Shown piece after piece: positions 1-10,639 of a stretch of 64,000 bases of DNA (the stretch's first letter is position 1; each line of letters starts with the position of its first letter). A program made the translations under genes and the position numbers. The notes below the pieces were generated by a model. That model was not told the origin of the DNA. It searched no databases and worked only from the letters and a program-made list of their open reading frames with translations. Source of the stretch: Symsagittifera roscoffensis (taxonomy: Eukaryota > Xenacoelomorpha > Acoela > Convolutidae). The stretch covers positions 40,255,797 through 40,319,796 of the forward strand of contig NC_087071.1 of the NCBI RefSeq assembly GCF_963678635.1. The letters are read 5' to 3'.

Positions 1-2
1 AA

Positions 3-2447
3 TGTGAAACAGAACCACAAGCTATAGAAACCACAGATGTAATAGCAACACTCTATTCAAAAGCCCGAGCAACAACAGTTACAGGTTATAAATTCACAGC
101 AACATTTTCCGAAAAGAAAGTACATTGTTCACAAGTCTCGAACGGAAACAAAAACCGACTTGACCATGAATCATTCTATCAAAGTAATATAGACCCTTTT
201 TTACATCTCAATCCCGACGATTGTAAAAATGAATTACTTAGACTAAACATCACACGAAATAAAAACTCCCAAAGAAAGTTAGTTAATTTTCAAGTTTTTC
301 CAGACTCTGTACATCAATCACAACTTGAAAGACACCAAGGACATATAAAACTAGACGAAAAATACCCGTATAACGGCGCACACGGACGATTAACCTATGA
401 CCTACACGATAAACATTGGATACCACACATTGGTATAAATAACCCATCAAACTGCAAAGCAGACACAAAAAATAAAGGATACCAAGAAATAATGTTTTTT
501 GATTGGAAAATACAACTCGAAAAAATACAACTAACACGAGATTTATCAGATAATACAATGATCTATCAAGGAATCCGATTACCTTGTAAAAATGATCAAG
601 GTTATTGCGACCCTACAACGAGAACACAAGCAACAATTGTTTGGTTCCCCGAAGATACATGTACAACATTTCAAGTAGCAAAAATACACGCTCGTATGAT
701 AAAATTTCACGAAAAATATTTTATACAATCAATTCCATATGAACAAGTCCATCCATCACGAAAACTAAGTTCTAATTTTAGAAACATAGACAATATAGAA
801 AATAAATTGACACGTTTTCAAATATACCAAGAAACAGAACTTGCATGTAAATACAGGAATCCACTTCACAAAACACAATACTCTGAAATATTAGTTGAAT
901 ACGAAAAAGGATTCGACATGACCACTGGAAAAGTAAAAATCGACCCATATGCCACAGGTCATCCTCTAAACGAAGGAACATCCTATATACCAGTTAATTT
1001 TGAAAAAAGCAACGGACAACCTGGTGGACATCTAAAACCCCATGACACCAGAAGCACACGCTTACAAGAATTATCACTAATGAATACTACATATTTCGGT
1101 AATATCCACTATGATATTCATTTAGATATGAAACTAGATTATACAATTAGCCGAATTTTTCAAGAAATGTCACTCTCCGAATTAGAAACACTACACCAAC
1201 TATGCGAATTAGAACGAACACAAATATTACAATCACTTGCACTAGCAGTATTAAAAATACCCTATGCAGGATACTTATTATCTGGAAATAGATCAAATTT
1301 TTTAGACTATGAAGGAAACATCTTATGGTTTTATACTTGTACTAAAAAAACATCACCACTATACGTTTTTGAAGATAAACGATGTTATAAAAGAATCCCT
1401 ATCTTTTACAAGAATAAAGTACATTTCGTGGATACACTTTCACGAAGAACCTATTTCTGGGATACCGCAGTCCCATGTGGATCAGAAAACAGCCACAATG
1501 TAGTACAACTAAACCCTGATGAAAATAAATATTATCTTCTCACTCCATATCCCACATTAATGCAATCACTCAAAAAATTTTCACCAGAAAGCATTCGCGC
1601 TATTGCTCGAAACCCAAATATAGACTTACAATCAATAGGAATCTATTCAAAATCAGATATTCAACATCACATTAGAACACAACAATTCCAAGAATTATTA
1701 ACACAAATGGACACTATACAAAGACAATCAATAGACCAAAATTTACGCAAACTTGCGGAAACCGCAGGATTTGCCGATATCTACACGCAAGACTATAGCG
1801 GATATTTTAAAGACATTAAAGATTATATATATCTAAACGGTGAAAAATACCGTCCCCAAGATATATCACCAATTAACATTTTTAGCTTTGTTACACTCAA
1901 AAATGAGATCCTCGATTTTCTAGGATGGCCCTACTACATCTTAGAAAAATTGACTATTTTATACGCAATGTTTAACTTTATTGGATTTCTTTTCTCACTT
2001 TTAAAAGGAATCTACAACACATGTGCTATACACACACAAGTAAACAGACAAGCAAGCGTAGCACGCATACTCTTTGCAGGATTTTTTGGAATCTTTTCTA
2101 CATCTATAAACAAAATTCTTTTAGACGCACAAATAAAAGAATATAACACAAAAATAGCAACACGACAAAGTACATACGACGAAGAACATAACAATGTAGA
2201 CATAACGCCAACGGCACCACAATTACCACCCCTACCAAATAACCATCCACTATCCCTAGTCCCACGAAATTTTCGAAATTTAGCCATCACACATAATCCA
2301 AATTTTCGACTCACCACATTACAAAGTCCCATCCAACATATAATGACACACCAGTCACAAGATGATAATACTTATGAACAAATTATTGAACAACCCCATA
2401 CCACCGCTTTTCAGTCTCAAAATAATCATTTTTTTAGCCCACGATGA
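3..2447 (+). CDS. Envelope-like glycoprotein, 5'-partial
   Basis: The frame is open from base 3 to the TGA at 2445-2447 (814 codons), so the ATG at 492 is internal and the real start is upstream. The product is Cys- and Tyr-rich, with a conserved-looking ectodomain core at about 1190-1560 (includes GNRSNFLDYEG, RIPIFYKNKVHFVD and a following PCG). A hydrophobic segment at about 1950-2010 and a second near 2065-2110 precede a polar, Pro/Asn-rich tail, as expected of a type I membrane fusion glycoprotein. The core resembles the chuvirus-type glycoproteins known to have been captured by BEL/Pao retrotransposons; this is from memory of the family pattern and was not searched. The last bases overlap the next ORF as ATGA. 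The intact length suggests recent activity or selection. Signal peptide and N-terminus are not visible. Confidence 0.7.
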   Translation, partial: CETEPQAIETTDVIATLYSKARATTVTGYKFTATFSEKKVHCSQVSNGNKNRLDHESFYQSNIDPFLHLNPDDCKNELLRLNITRNKNSQRKLVNFQVFPDSVHQSQLERHQGHIKLDEKYPYNGAHGRLTYDLHDKHWIPHIGINNPSNCKADTKNKGYQEIMFFDWKIQLEKIQLTRDLSDNTMIYQGIRLPCKNDQGYCDPTTRTQATIVWFPEDTCTTFQVAKIHARMIKFHEKYFIQSIPYEQVHPSRKLSSNFRNIDNIENKLTRFQIYQETELACKYRNPLHKTQYSEILVEYEKGFDMTTGKVKIDPYATGHPLNEGTSYIPVNFEKSNGQPGGHLKPHDTRSTRLQELSLMNTTYFGNIHYDIHLDMKLDYTISRIFQEMSLSELETLHQLCELERTQILQSLALAVLKIPYAGYLLSGNRSNFLDYEGNILWFYTCTKKTSPLYVFEDKRCYKRIPIFYKNKVHFVDTLSRRTYFWDTAVPCGSENSHNVVQLNPDENKYYLLTPYPTLMQSLKKFSPESIRAIARNPNIDLQSIGIYSKSDIQHHIRTQQFQELLTQMDTIQRQSIDQNLRKLAETAGFADIYTQDYSGYFKDIKDYIYLNGEKYRPQDISPINIFSFVTLKNEILDFLGWPYYILEKLTILYAMFNFIGFLFSLLKGIYNTCAIHTQVNRQASVARILFAGFFGIFSTSINKILLDAQIKEYNTKIATRQSTYDEEHNNVDITPTAPQLPPLPNNHPLSLVPRNFRNLAITHNPNFRLTTLQSPIQHIMTHQSQDDNTYEQIIEQPHTTAFQSQNNHFFSPR
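2444..2447 (+). promoter_or_regulatory. ATGA stop-start overlap
   Basis: The TGA of the glycoprotein ORF (2445-2447) and the ATG of the next ORF (2444-2446) share ATGA. Such overlaps are typical of coupled termination-reinitiation in some viruses and non-LTR elements. The arrangement is directly visible; its use in translation is inferred. Confidence 0.6.
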
Positions 2448-4243
2448 GCCGCCAACTTGGATCACTACACCGATCAAATTCCCACCCAACCAATCTTACC
2501 TCTCCAATCCCAATAATACCACTTTTTGCTTTTCCGCCACCCGATTTTTCACCTAGTAATGTAACATCAGGCATGAATTCCGACACTAATTCACACATCT
2601 CAGTTTTATATTCCATCTCACAACTCAATAACCCGAATATTGAAACCCCCGATGAATTTGCCGACTCAGAACCATCCCCATCCAATAATTTTCATAACTC
2701 TTCTAATTTTTCTCAACCCCCTTTTCAAACCATATTATCCAATAACCCTGACCCAATCACTCCCACACCCTCTTATGCTTCCCAAGTTACCCCAACCTAC
2801 TCCTCATACCATTCTGACCAATCATCTCCAGACACCCCCCGAATCTCCCCAGAGCTAGATAATTTTATTACCCTTCAACAACAACCCTACCACCTTAATA
2901 CCCCAACCATAAACCAAATCTCCTCCACAATAAATTCATCCAACCCCCCTACCCCTACACCCTCTTCAAATTATACTGAATCATTAGCACCATCATCCAC
3001 ATCAACTGAATCTTCACTCAACACTAATAGAGCTTACCGCACTTTTAAAAGAAAGTTCCCCAACCATCCTTTCCCAGCAAAACCAGGAACAGCCCGTGAA
3101 TACATCAACCACCCCAAGCATACTAACACAAAAGAATTTTTAGCCATCACCTTACCCTCATTCCCACAATACACCTTAAACACCCCCCACGACACTAACG
3201 AAACACGCAACTTTGTAGATGAATACGTTTTAATGCCCACTCTCTCTTGGACCTCATATTATCATTTTACTAACCCTCTTTGCTTACCTTTATCTAACAC
3301 TCACATCGATATAGAGCGAAATACGGACATGCTATATCGACTCACTACACCACTAACCGCTAGACAATTTACTTACGTTGGATATAAAAAATCACTAAAA
3401 ACACACACTGCACCTAGAGCTAACGAATATACACTCGAATACTATGATCACAACATCATCAGAGCTAACCAAGATCAATTCTTAGACGACGATCGCTTCG
3501 CTAATCCACAAATTACCGAGAAATTTTTCATCAAGACACCATATATATTTACACTAAACATCTTCGATCGAAAGTTTGATCACATTATTTCAGAAGCACT
3601 AACAGACACACAAGCATACGAAAGTTTTAAAGAACGCTTCCAACTATTTTCACTAACCTTTCATTTCCTTGCACCACACGAAAGAGATTTACACTGCTCA
3701 CACGATATTATGTTGCGCACTAAACAAACCCACACATATAGTTATTATCGCTTCATCCAAAATCACTTTGACCTACACACACCCTCTAGACAACCACACC
3801 ATCGTTTTCAATTCATTAATTCCAAATACACTTCACCATTTTTCCTGAATTTCACATATTGTATTAAAGACACTAACCTCCATGGTATTCTTCGTAATTA
3901 TGATCCCATAACCCAAATGTACATCTTCTGTCCCATCACCAAGACCTTCAACGCCGAAGAATCCCGACCCTTCCTTATCCCGCACGAGTTTGTACAACCT
4001 ATAGAAATCCCAATTTTAGAATTCATCCACAACACTAAATTCAATCACAAATTATATAATCTAATCCAAAACACACCTTATGAGTTTGCAGTTGGCACTG
4101 AAGAACTAACCACTATCAAGGCACTCCAATTGCTTTGGCCACTGCTTCAGACTAAAAATATCATCCGCATCTTAGCTAAACTACTAACAACTTCAGAACT
4201 AATTCACGACATCTTCCCCCACGGTTTTTTCCCCGACGACTAA
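2444..4243 (+). CDS. Unknown 599-residue ORF downstream of the env-like gene
   Basis: The ATG at 2444 shares ATGA with the upstream stop; the ORF ends at TAA 4241-4243. I do not recognise the protein. Residues 1 to about 195 are rich in Ser, Pro, Thr and Asn and look disordered. A basic stretch (YRTFKRKFPNHPFPAKPG) follows, then about 380 residues rich in Phe, Tyr, His and Thr that look folded, with no clear membrane segment or zinc motif. The low-G, high-C codon use matches the glycoprotein ORF, so the two belong to one element. Being last in the unit it could be a structural, nucleocapsid-like or accessory protein; nothing in the sequence decides. An ORF this long in AT-rich DNA with no internal stop is very unlikely by chance. 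Confidence 0.75.
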   Translation: MSRQLGSLHRSNSHPTNLTSPIPIIPLFAFPPPDFSPSNVTSGMNSDTNSHISVLYSISQLNNPNIETPDEFADSEPSPSNNFHNSSNFSQPPFQTILSNNPDPITPTPSYASQVTPTYSSYHSDQSSPDTPRISPELDNFITLQQQPYHLNTPTINQISSTINSSNPPTPTPSSNYTESLAPSSTSTESSLNTNRAYRTFKRKFPNHPFPAKPGTAREYINHPKHTNTKEFLAITLPSFPQYTLNTPHDTNETRNFVDEYVLMPTLSWTSYYHFTNPLCLPLSNTHIDIERNTDMLYRLTTPLTARQFTYVGYKKSLKTHTAPRANEYTLEYYDHNIIRANQDQFLDDDRFANPQITEKFFIKTPYIFTLNIFDRKFDHIISEALTDTQAYESFKERFQLFSLTFHFLAPHERDLHCSHDIMLRTKQTHTYSYYRFIQNHFDLHTPSRQPHHRFQFINSKYTSPFFLNFTYCIKDTNLHGILRNYDPITQMYIFCPITKTFNAEESRPFLIPHEFVQPIEIPILEFIHNTKFNHKLYNLIQNTPYEFAVGTEELTTIKALQLLWPLLQTKNIIRILAKLLTTSELIHDIFPHGFFPDD

Positions 4244-4246
4244 CAG

Positions 4247-4325
4247 GTAAGTATGAATTAAATGAATATTACTAACTAATTAAAATATTAAAAAACTCAC
4301 CATACTTTATTCATGTTTTCTTTAG
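4247..4325 (+). other. Probable 79-base spliceosomal intron just after the stop codon
   Basis: CAG|GTAAGTATG begins 3 bases after the TAA. It contains a consensus branch point TACTAAC at 4270-4276 and ends TTTTCTTTAG at 4325, 50 bases after the branch A. All three splice signals are near-optimal and the spacing fits a short animal intron. It lies in the 3' UTR of the second ORF. The stop is too close to the junction (3 bases) to trigger junction-dependent nonsense-mediated decay. Confidence 0.75.
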
Positions 4326-6300
4326 ATTTTTAGCCTTCATCTGACGATCACCTACAAAAACCACAAAAGACAAATAGAAAAACAGATTTCAAAAACTCTA
4401 TTAATCTCTTACACTTATAGATTTATAAATTTAATACCAATGCAGTAAATTCATTTCTAAAATTTTCCCCACAAGCAGTAAATCTAATTATAATGAAAAT
4501 TTGTAACTTAAAATTCCCCCATAACTAGCAGTAAATTTCCAAATTCTATGCAGTAAATTAATAAAATGCAATTGCAGTACTAACCTTTTGATATTCTCAT
4601 TTATTCGCACAGAAATTCTATCCACACTCGCACAGCTCGCCCACGAAGAATTGTTTAAAATAATGAATTTCAGTTTCAAGTTTTCACACTCAACAACTCT
4701 AACATATAATAACATGTTTCAAACTTTCCTTTAACCCGGTTGGAAAGGAATCATATATTAAACAAAACTAACCAACGCAGCTTACTAAATACCACAAATC
4801 ATAGAATAACAGCATGACTAAGAAAAGGAAACCAACGGTACCCAAACCGGATTAACCCAGTTTAAAACTGGATAATTTATTCTTTTGAAGACTATTATAA
4901 AGTCTAAGAAAGAAATAATAAAACACAAAAAAGTCGAAAGACAAACCCATACCACGAACAATTTACTTTTTGGAAAAAGGACATAACCAACAAGACATAA
5001 GAAAAACCACAACAAACCCAACATAAAACGTTGTCACATAACAGGACCCCTCACAAAAACCGCATGAAATCATACTCCCATTCCTGAGCATGCTCTATAG
5101 CCGGCCTAACCCACCGCGCTACATCCACGCTTTGTGACCACACCTCTATTTTTAATAAGAGCTACTCAAGTGTGAGTAACTCTTCAAAATAACCGAACTA
5201 AAACAAAAAGCTTTTGTGAAAACAACTAACTAAAATCATAATTAAAAAATATTAAACTAATAAATGTTTTATAAAATGTAAATTACATTATGCAATACAT
5301 AGATCAGAATACAACACCAAGGACGAACATCTAAAGACAAAACGACCCCACTATACTCGAGAGAGAATGACCAACCACAATCGATATGCCACTCACAATC
5401 ACAACTCAAAGGATTTAGAGTACGACTTGACTTCGCAGAAAAGGACTTCATTGAACTAGACCAATGACCACCTCAATGTTCAAGTATACGTACAGATCCG
5501 AGTAACCAGGCATCCCCTCCACGCACAATCTCCACGCCATTCCCAAACTAGATCAGACACAAAAGAAGTTCTCCACGCAGAACAGAAAAACCTGACATAG
5601 CCAACCATTCTGAAATCAGATTTGAGTTTGTTGCGAAGACTTAGTCGTTGTCACTAGAAGACACAACGTCTTATGTCTCTAACTCCAGCTTCCTGGAACT
5701 TCTTTAACAAAAAGGAAACAGAAGAAATAAGATGTTCGCCAAACACAAACTTCCATCATCCATCCTTCGAATTGCAGAAGAACTATTCTAAAAAACTTTG
5801 TAAAACCCGGATGGGTGGAACCTGATCTAAACTACATTTTATGATTGGATAATTTAGATATTTTATCAATGTAAAGTATTTAATATTAACCAATCATGAT
5901 CCATCTAACTAACAACCCACTTATTTGTAAGTGCTGAAGTTATTTGTAATTTTAGCACCAGAGAGATTTGAATTTAACTTAGAAATTAGTTGGACTCTCC
6001 CGAGCACTTCAGCAGCCGCAATAAACCAGTATACCCTAGATCTATTGAGCCTAGCAGAGACTAGTTAAACAACCTGAGACTAGATAGTATAAGAGTAAGA
6101 TTAGGATCGGTATTAGACTAAGAAGTTGCACGAATCTATCCGGCCGAAAATAAGATAGCGTGACGAGCAGACGGTGTACCCTATCCGAAATTACTCTATG
6201 AGTTAACCAACTCGGTCATAACTCAAAGCGAATTAGGCTACTAGAAGAAAGTCAGCGCATTTCGGCGAAAACTTGCGTGCAAGTTGCGTGAAAACTGAGT
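4326..6300 (+). other. Noncoding 3' region of the left-edge element
   Basis: No convincing ORF on either strand. The A/C-rich bias of the two upstream ORFs continues to about 5800. A small inverted repeat (GAGCTACTC / GAGTAACTC) lies near 5160-5180, and AATAAA-type signals occur near 5258 and 6020. This is where a 3' LTR would sit, but without the 5' copy I cannot delimit it. Confidence 0.4.
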
Positions 6301-6671
6301 ACATGCTTGAGTTATTTTTTGGCTGAGCAAACGCTGGTCGAAATGCAAATCAAGTTTTTAATGTCAAATTTGTAAAATTATGCATTTCAAGTTTTTTCAA
6401 TTTATTATTTTTTTTCAATAAATTCATGTTTAAAAACTTTGATGGGTTCTGTAATAAAACACTCTTCTTTTTCTGTGTAATATCACTCAAATAAAAAAAA
6501 TGGTTGACCTAAATCATGTCGACTAATTCATAAAAAGATATTGAGTATCAATTCCCACATTTTTGGTCGTCTAATTTGCTTGTGGGCTATTTTAGTAGGC
6601 CCTTGTTTCCACATGACTGAGAGTTCGACAAAAATAAATCAAACAATTGGTATTTAAGCTCAATGTATATC

Positions 6672-6892
6672 GGTTACATGTCAGTATTTAGACAGCCGCG
6701 TATTCATACTGGTCAGTATTTAGACAAATACTGTTTCAACCAATCAGAATCGAGACAAAGAAGAAATTTATAAATAATTATTACTTATTTTGGATTATTT
6801 ATGTATTTTCTCGATTCTGATTGGTTCATACAGTATTTGTCTAAATACTGACCAGTATGAATACGCGGCTGTCTAAATACTGGCTGCACTCC
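6672..6892. mobile_element. Palindromic MITE with 9-bp target duplication, copy 1
   Basis: Two arms of about 75 bases are near-perfect reverse complements (6682-6755 and 6808-6882) around an AT-rich centre. ATGTATATC flanks the element at 6663-6671 and 6893-6901, and the GGTTACAT left end is also found in the copy at 37992. A 9-bp duplication fits Mutator-like (MULE) transposition; that assignment is inference. Confidence 0.8.
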
Positions 6893-6906
6893 ATGTATAT
6901 CTTTCT

Positions 6907-7741
6907 CCCGGGTTGACTAAAAACGCTACTCATACCTTTTACACTTTTCATATGTGGAAAAATGCTAACTAAACACTGTTCATGCAATTCCACACGCAAG
7001 TACAGAAAAGCGAATGAAAAGTCTATGATTGTGATTTTTTATATATATGGAAATTTTATGCCGAGCATTTTCCCATAAACCAAAAAAAAACTAATTTTTA
7101 AAATTTAATTTCCTAATATTTTTGGAATGTGTTCGTGACCGAACACAAGTGACAAAAACCAGGGTTTTCTCAAAATAAGAATCACCTAATGCACTTTAAT
7201 GCATTGGAAACGACCTGAATTAAATAAAAATTTTCTTACACAAATTACACATGAAATCATCAAATTTTGATGATTATTTTCAAAATTTGAATTTTTAATT
7301 TATAAGAAAGTGATCAAGGCATGCAAAAACATGTCATAGAGAATAAATAGGAGTTTTTAGCGTTTTTGAAACTTTATGCACACTAAAAAAAATTGCATGT
7401 AAAATAAAAAAAAACTAATTTTCGGGGCTATTTCAAAAATTACTTAGACAAAACTTAGTGCAGCCATCAAAAAAATAATAGCCATACAATTTCCAAATAT
7501 GGAAGGAAATTATAGGGTTAGGATTTTTTGTCAAAAAAGTTTTTCTTTTTTAAAAGATACACCCAGATACGAAAAACCAACTTTTATACCAAAGCAAGAA
7601 AAAAAAGCTCTTTGAAAGGTCGATGACACCATTTTAGCAAAATGTATAAAATTTAAAATTTGTATGATTAGTTTTTTTTTCATAGACTAAGGTTTTGTAA
7701 CTGTATGATTAGCATTCTTGGTCTATGGAAGTCAACCCCGG
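6907..7741. mobile_element. CCCGGGTTGAC-ended MITE-like element, copy 1
   Basis: Starts CCCGGGTTGACT and ends GTCAACCCCGG, with CT on both sides as a possible 2-bp duplication. The interior is AT-rich, noncoding, and carries inverted motifs of the type TGTATGACTAGCATTTTT. At 7129-7146 is a small palindrome (GTGTTCG / CGAACAC) that recurs in the other copies. Confidence 0.75.
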
Positions 7742-8340
7742 CTTACACGCAATTTCAATTTTACACTAGCGTTTTATTAATTCTCTTGCTCAATACGGAA
7801 ATGATTAGATTCAACTATAATCAAAACAGCAACCCATTTCGATTTTTTCTTTAGTGTTACCGGCCAAAAGTACAAAAGTTTATTCGAGTTTCCCCCATTC
7901 ACCAACAGGTCTGTTGAAATAAATGAATTTAGCTCAGAAAAGATCCCAATTTTTTGTATATCAGAAATTATTTTAATTACCTCTTCTTTCAAAAAACACA
8001 AGAAAGTTTACTTTACCCTTGATTTAAACGACGACTTATTTACAAAAATAACTTTTAAAAAACAAATTGTGAGTTTTCTACAAGGAAACTGTTTTTCTCA
8101 GATCACTGTGTTTTTTTTGTGGGTTTTTTTGAAGATGAACTCAGAATCTACAAGTCCCAAAAAAACCTGATTGTCGTGATAAGTTTGTTAAATAGACATG
8201 ATAATAAAGACACGCATCAGTATTTACCAGACCAGGCTACATTAGCAAGAAGACATGACAAGAAAATTTGCAAACGATCAAAGAACGATTGAACAGCGAC
8301 TATTTGAAGAAAAATTGAAGTACGATACAAAAAACAATTA
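7742..8340. other. Unassigned AT-rich interval
   Basis: No ORF with coding character, no RNA gene and no repeat end recognised. Confidence 0.5.
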
Positions 8341-8580
8341 AGAAAATTGTCACAATTTGAAGAGATTGAAAAATGAAACGGTTGAAAATAATTATTTGAA
8401 TTGAGAGTTATTCCCAAGCCGTCTATACAAAACGTTTATTTGACAATTGATTTATTTGAAACGACATAAATTGCCTAGCCGATTATTCGAAACAATTATT
8501 TGACGAGAATTTTATTTGAAACGGGAGATATTGCCTAGCCGATGGTTTGAATCAATTACTTGAAACGTTTGACGACTATC
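8341..8580. repeat. 60-bp tandem repeat, about 3-4 imperfect units
   Basis: Units at 8401-8460, 8461-8520 and 8521-8580 line up at exactly 60 bases and share ATTGCCTAGCCGAT and TTATTTGAAACG. A more diverged unit occupies 8341-8400. Confidence 0.75.
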
Positions 8581-8689
8581 CGAAAGCAGAGCCTTAACAG
8601 TTTTAATCAGCTAAGTCACTTCAAATTATGCAATTGTGCTCAAGTGCCCTGAATGACGTTCCCCAAGAAAAATGCATACCTTACAATTT

Positions 8690-9420
8690 AATTTACGGGA
8701 AAACATGCTTATCATACAGTTTTCACTGCAAAAAGTGAGTGACATTTTTTTTTCGGTCAAATTTTTTTTTCGAAAGTTCTTTTAAGACAGCTTAAAATTT
8801 AACCAAAGCAAATTGGTTGCATTTTGGTTTTGAGAGCAAAATGATTTGAAAAAGAAATTGTTTCTGAGCAAAAAAAAAACGCTTATCAAACAATTTGATA
8901 TACGAAAATTGTAAAACAAAAATGAATTTTCTAAAGAAAACACATAATTTTGATGTGAGATTTTAAAAACCCTTTTTTAATTGCGAACTTGTTTATGTGC
9001 TCAAATATACATTTTACAAAAAAATTGCATGCAAAAATTGACATTTTCTGCCTATAATATAGTCCAGGTTGAGTTTTCGAGCCAAAAATTGTTTTTGATG
9101 AACACAACTATTTTTTTGTTTTTGTTTGCCAAGATAACTATGAATATATAATACAGGCCTCTTTTTTCAACTACCAAATCTTTCAAAGTAAAGTTTTCAT
9201 AGATTTTATTGGTAAATAATTCTGTGTGAACAAGTTAACAATCCCACATTGCTAATATCACCAAGTTTAGCTTATCTTCGTAACTGCCAGTTTCACGCTG
9301 GGTTTTGTTATGACAAAAATCCTTTTTTTGTTTCGGAAGAGTTATTGTTCCATTTTTATTTATGGAAAAATTGGTTTTTCACTATTTCATAACTTTCTAA
9401 AAAAAGCTAATCATGCAATT
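8690..9420. mobile_element. Decayed copy of the CCCGGGTTGAC family (type of 32715)
   Basis: The interior around 8990-9310 matches 33215-33545 in order: the GCATGCAAAAATTGAC motif, TAGTCCAGG followed by GAGTTTT, an ACAGGCCT stretch, and the final CTGCCAGTT...CTGGGTTTT. Both ends are too diverged to place exactly. Confidence 0.55.
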
Positions 9421-9885
9421 GATAGTACTAAAAGTTGCGTTTGCTTTTTTCATTAACTTTTTTCCGGTAAAATTTTTTTGGCAAAAGTATCTTCAGACAT
9501 TTTATTTAACATATTATGTACCCTCTGAGGGTATCGATCTGCTCAAAATGAAATCGATCTGCCTGCTACATTGCATGTTTTGGCAATTCAAAAACTCATC
9601 AAATCAGTGAATCACATTTATCAAAAGAGTTTGTCGCGAAAAGAAAAAAAAACAGATTTAAACGCCTTTATAAAGTAAAAACGATCTTATTTTTACGGAC
9701 ATCCAAAAGAAAATTTATTGCGATTTATGCAGAAAAAAGAACTTAATTGCCTTCATATGGCCGAAAAATGGTTTTTGAGAGACCATGAAGCGTTTTTGTT
9801 GATGTTGAAAGAATCCGTTTTCAAGTATAATGGAGTTTGTTGCCCAAGTTGGCATCACATTATCAACTGACAACTTTTTTGGCAA

Positions 9886-10370
9886 CTTTTTGTATCGTTT
9901 TTCCGACTTTCAAAGAAAGTGACCGAACTTTTCTCGCGGTGACTCTTTTCTCCAGACAAGTTCCGACTTTTTAACTAGCGGTTTTGACAGCATTGTGTTT
10001 TTTATCAGCCAAAAGATTTTGATATCTTGAGCTCAGATTTAAAAAATGTTTCACTTGTGATTTTTATTCGTTCAGTTATAAGGGTTTGATGGCTGCCAAT
10101 TTGGCACATTTGGCACATTAACGTTTAATATATCTTGTTAATAACGCATAAGCGGTAATTAAACCCGTCTTATATATTGATATAAATTGGTTGAAGACGG
10201 CTGTTTATCGAAATTGCTACGTTAATAGGAGCGAAGTTCATCATTCTTATTTTATATGGCGTGCGGGTATCTAGAAATCTCAAAGAACTGCAATTTGTTT
10301 ATTGCAAGCAATGCTCGTTGGGCCTAGAAAAAGGCAGTCAGAACATTCAGGGTATCGCAGTCTGGTTTTA
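9886..10370 (+). mobile_element. Dispersed repeat family B, copy 1
   Basis: Shares with the copies at 15937, 19048, 29204 and 38165 the series: CCGACTTTC near the start, a CTTTTTAACTAGC stretch, a TGAGCTCA segment, GCGGAGATTTAAT-like and CCGTCTT motifs, a TATGGCGTG motif and a GGCAGTCRGAACATTCAGGG end. Here the terminal GGGCTTCGCCC hairpin is degraded. Noncoding. Confidence 0.65.
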
Positions 10371-10639
10371 TCTATGTAATCAACTTTACCCGGAACCTTC
10401 GATGCGGGCAACCAACTTTTTTTTTCAACTAGTTTCTTTGACCATCCGTCAAAATTGCATCCCTGTCCTTCAAATTACTCTAAAAAAATCCAGTAAAAAC
10501 ATAATGACAATTTCCGTTAATTCCATAAGTTGAAAACCAAAAGTAGAATATTTTTTGTCTCGTGACGTCAGTTTTTGTCATACCTGAAAAGTCTCGGTTT
10601 TTCTGAACAACTCAGCAACTCGATTGTTTGCCGAGGTGT

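Larger units (their letters stand above)
1..6240 (+). mobile_element. 3' part of a retroelement or endogenous virus with env-like ORF and an extra ORF
   Basis: Two long overlapping intact ORFs, a post-stop intron and a long noncoding tail share one strand composition: rich in A and C, poor in G, unlike the flanking DNA. This suggests a single transcribed unit entering from the left. The 5' part (gag/pol or a viral polymerase, and the 5' LTR if there is one) is outside the window. The right end is uncertain: the A/C bias fades near 5800-6250 and an AATAAA-type signal lies near 6020. I found no matching LTR partner or clear polypurine tract. An LTR element with a captured glycoprotein is my preferred reading; a non-retroviral endogenous virus is the alternative. 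Confidence 0.5.

Noticed and set aside
2012..2332. Minus-strand ORF under the glycoprotein gene
   Set aside because: Shadow of the plus-strand coding frame.
5799..6240. TGTAAAACCCGG as possible start of a 3' LTR of the left-edge element
   Set aside because: No polypurine tract precedes it and no second copy is in the window to confirm it.
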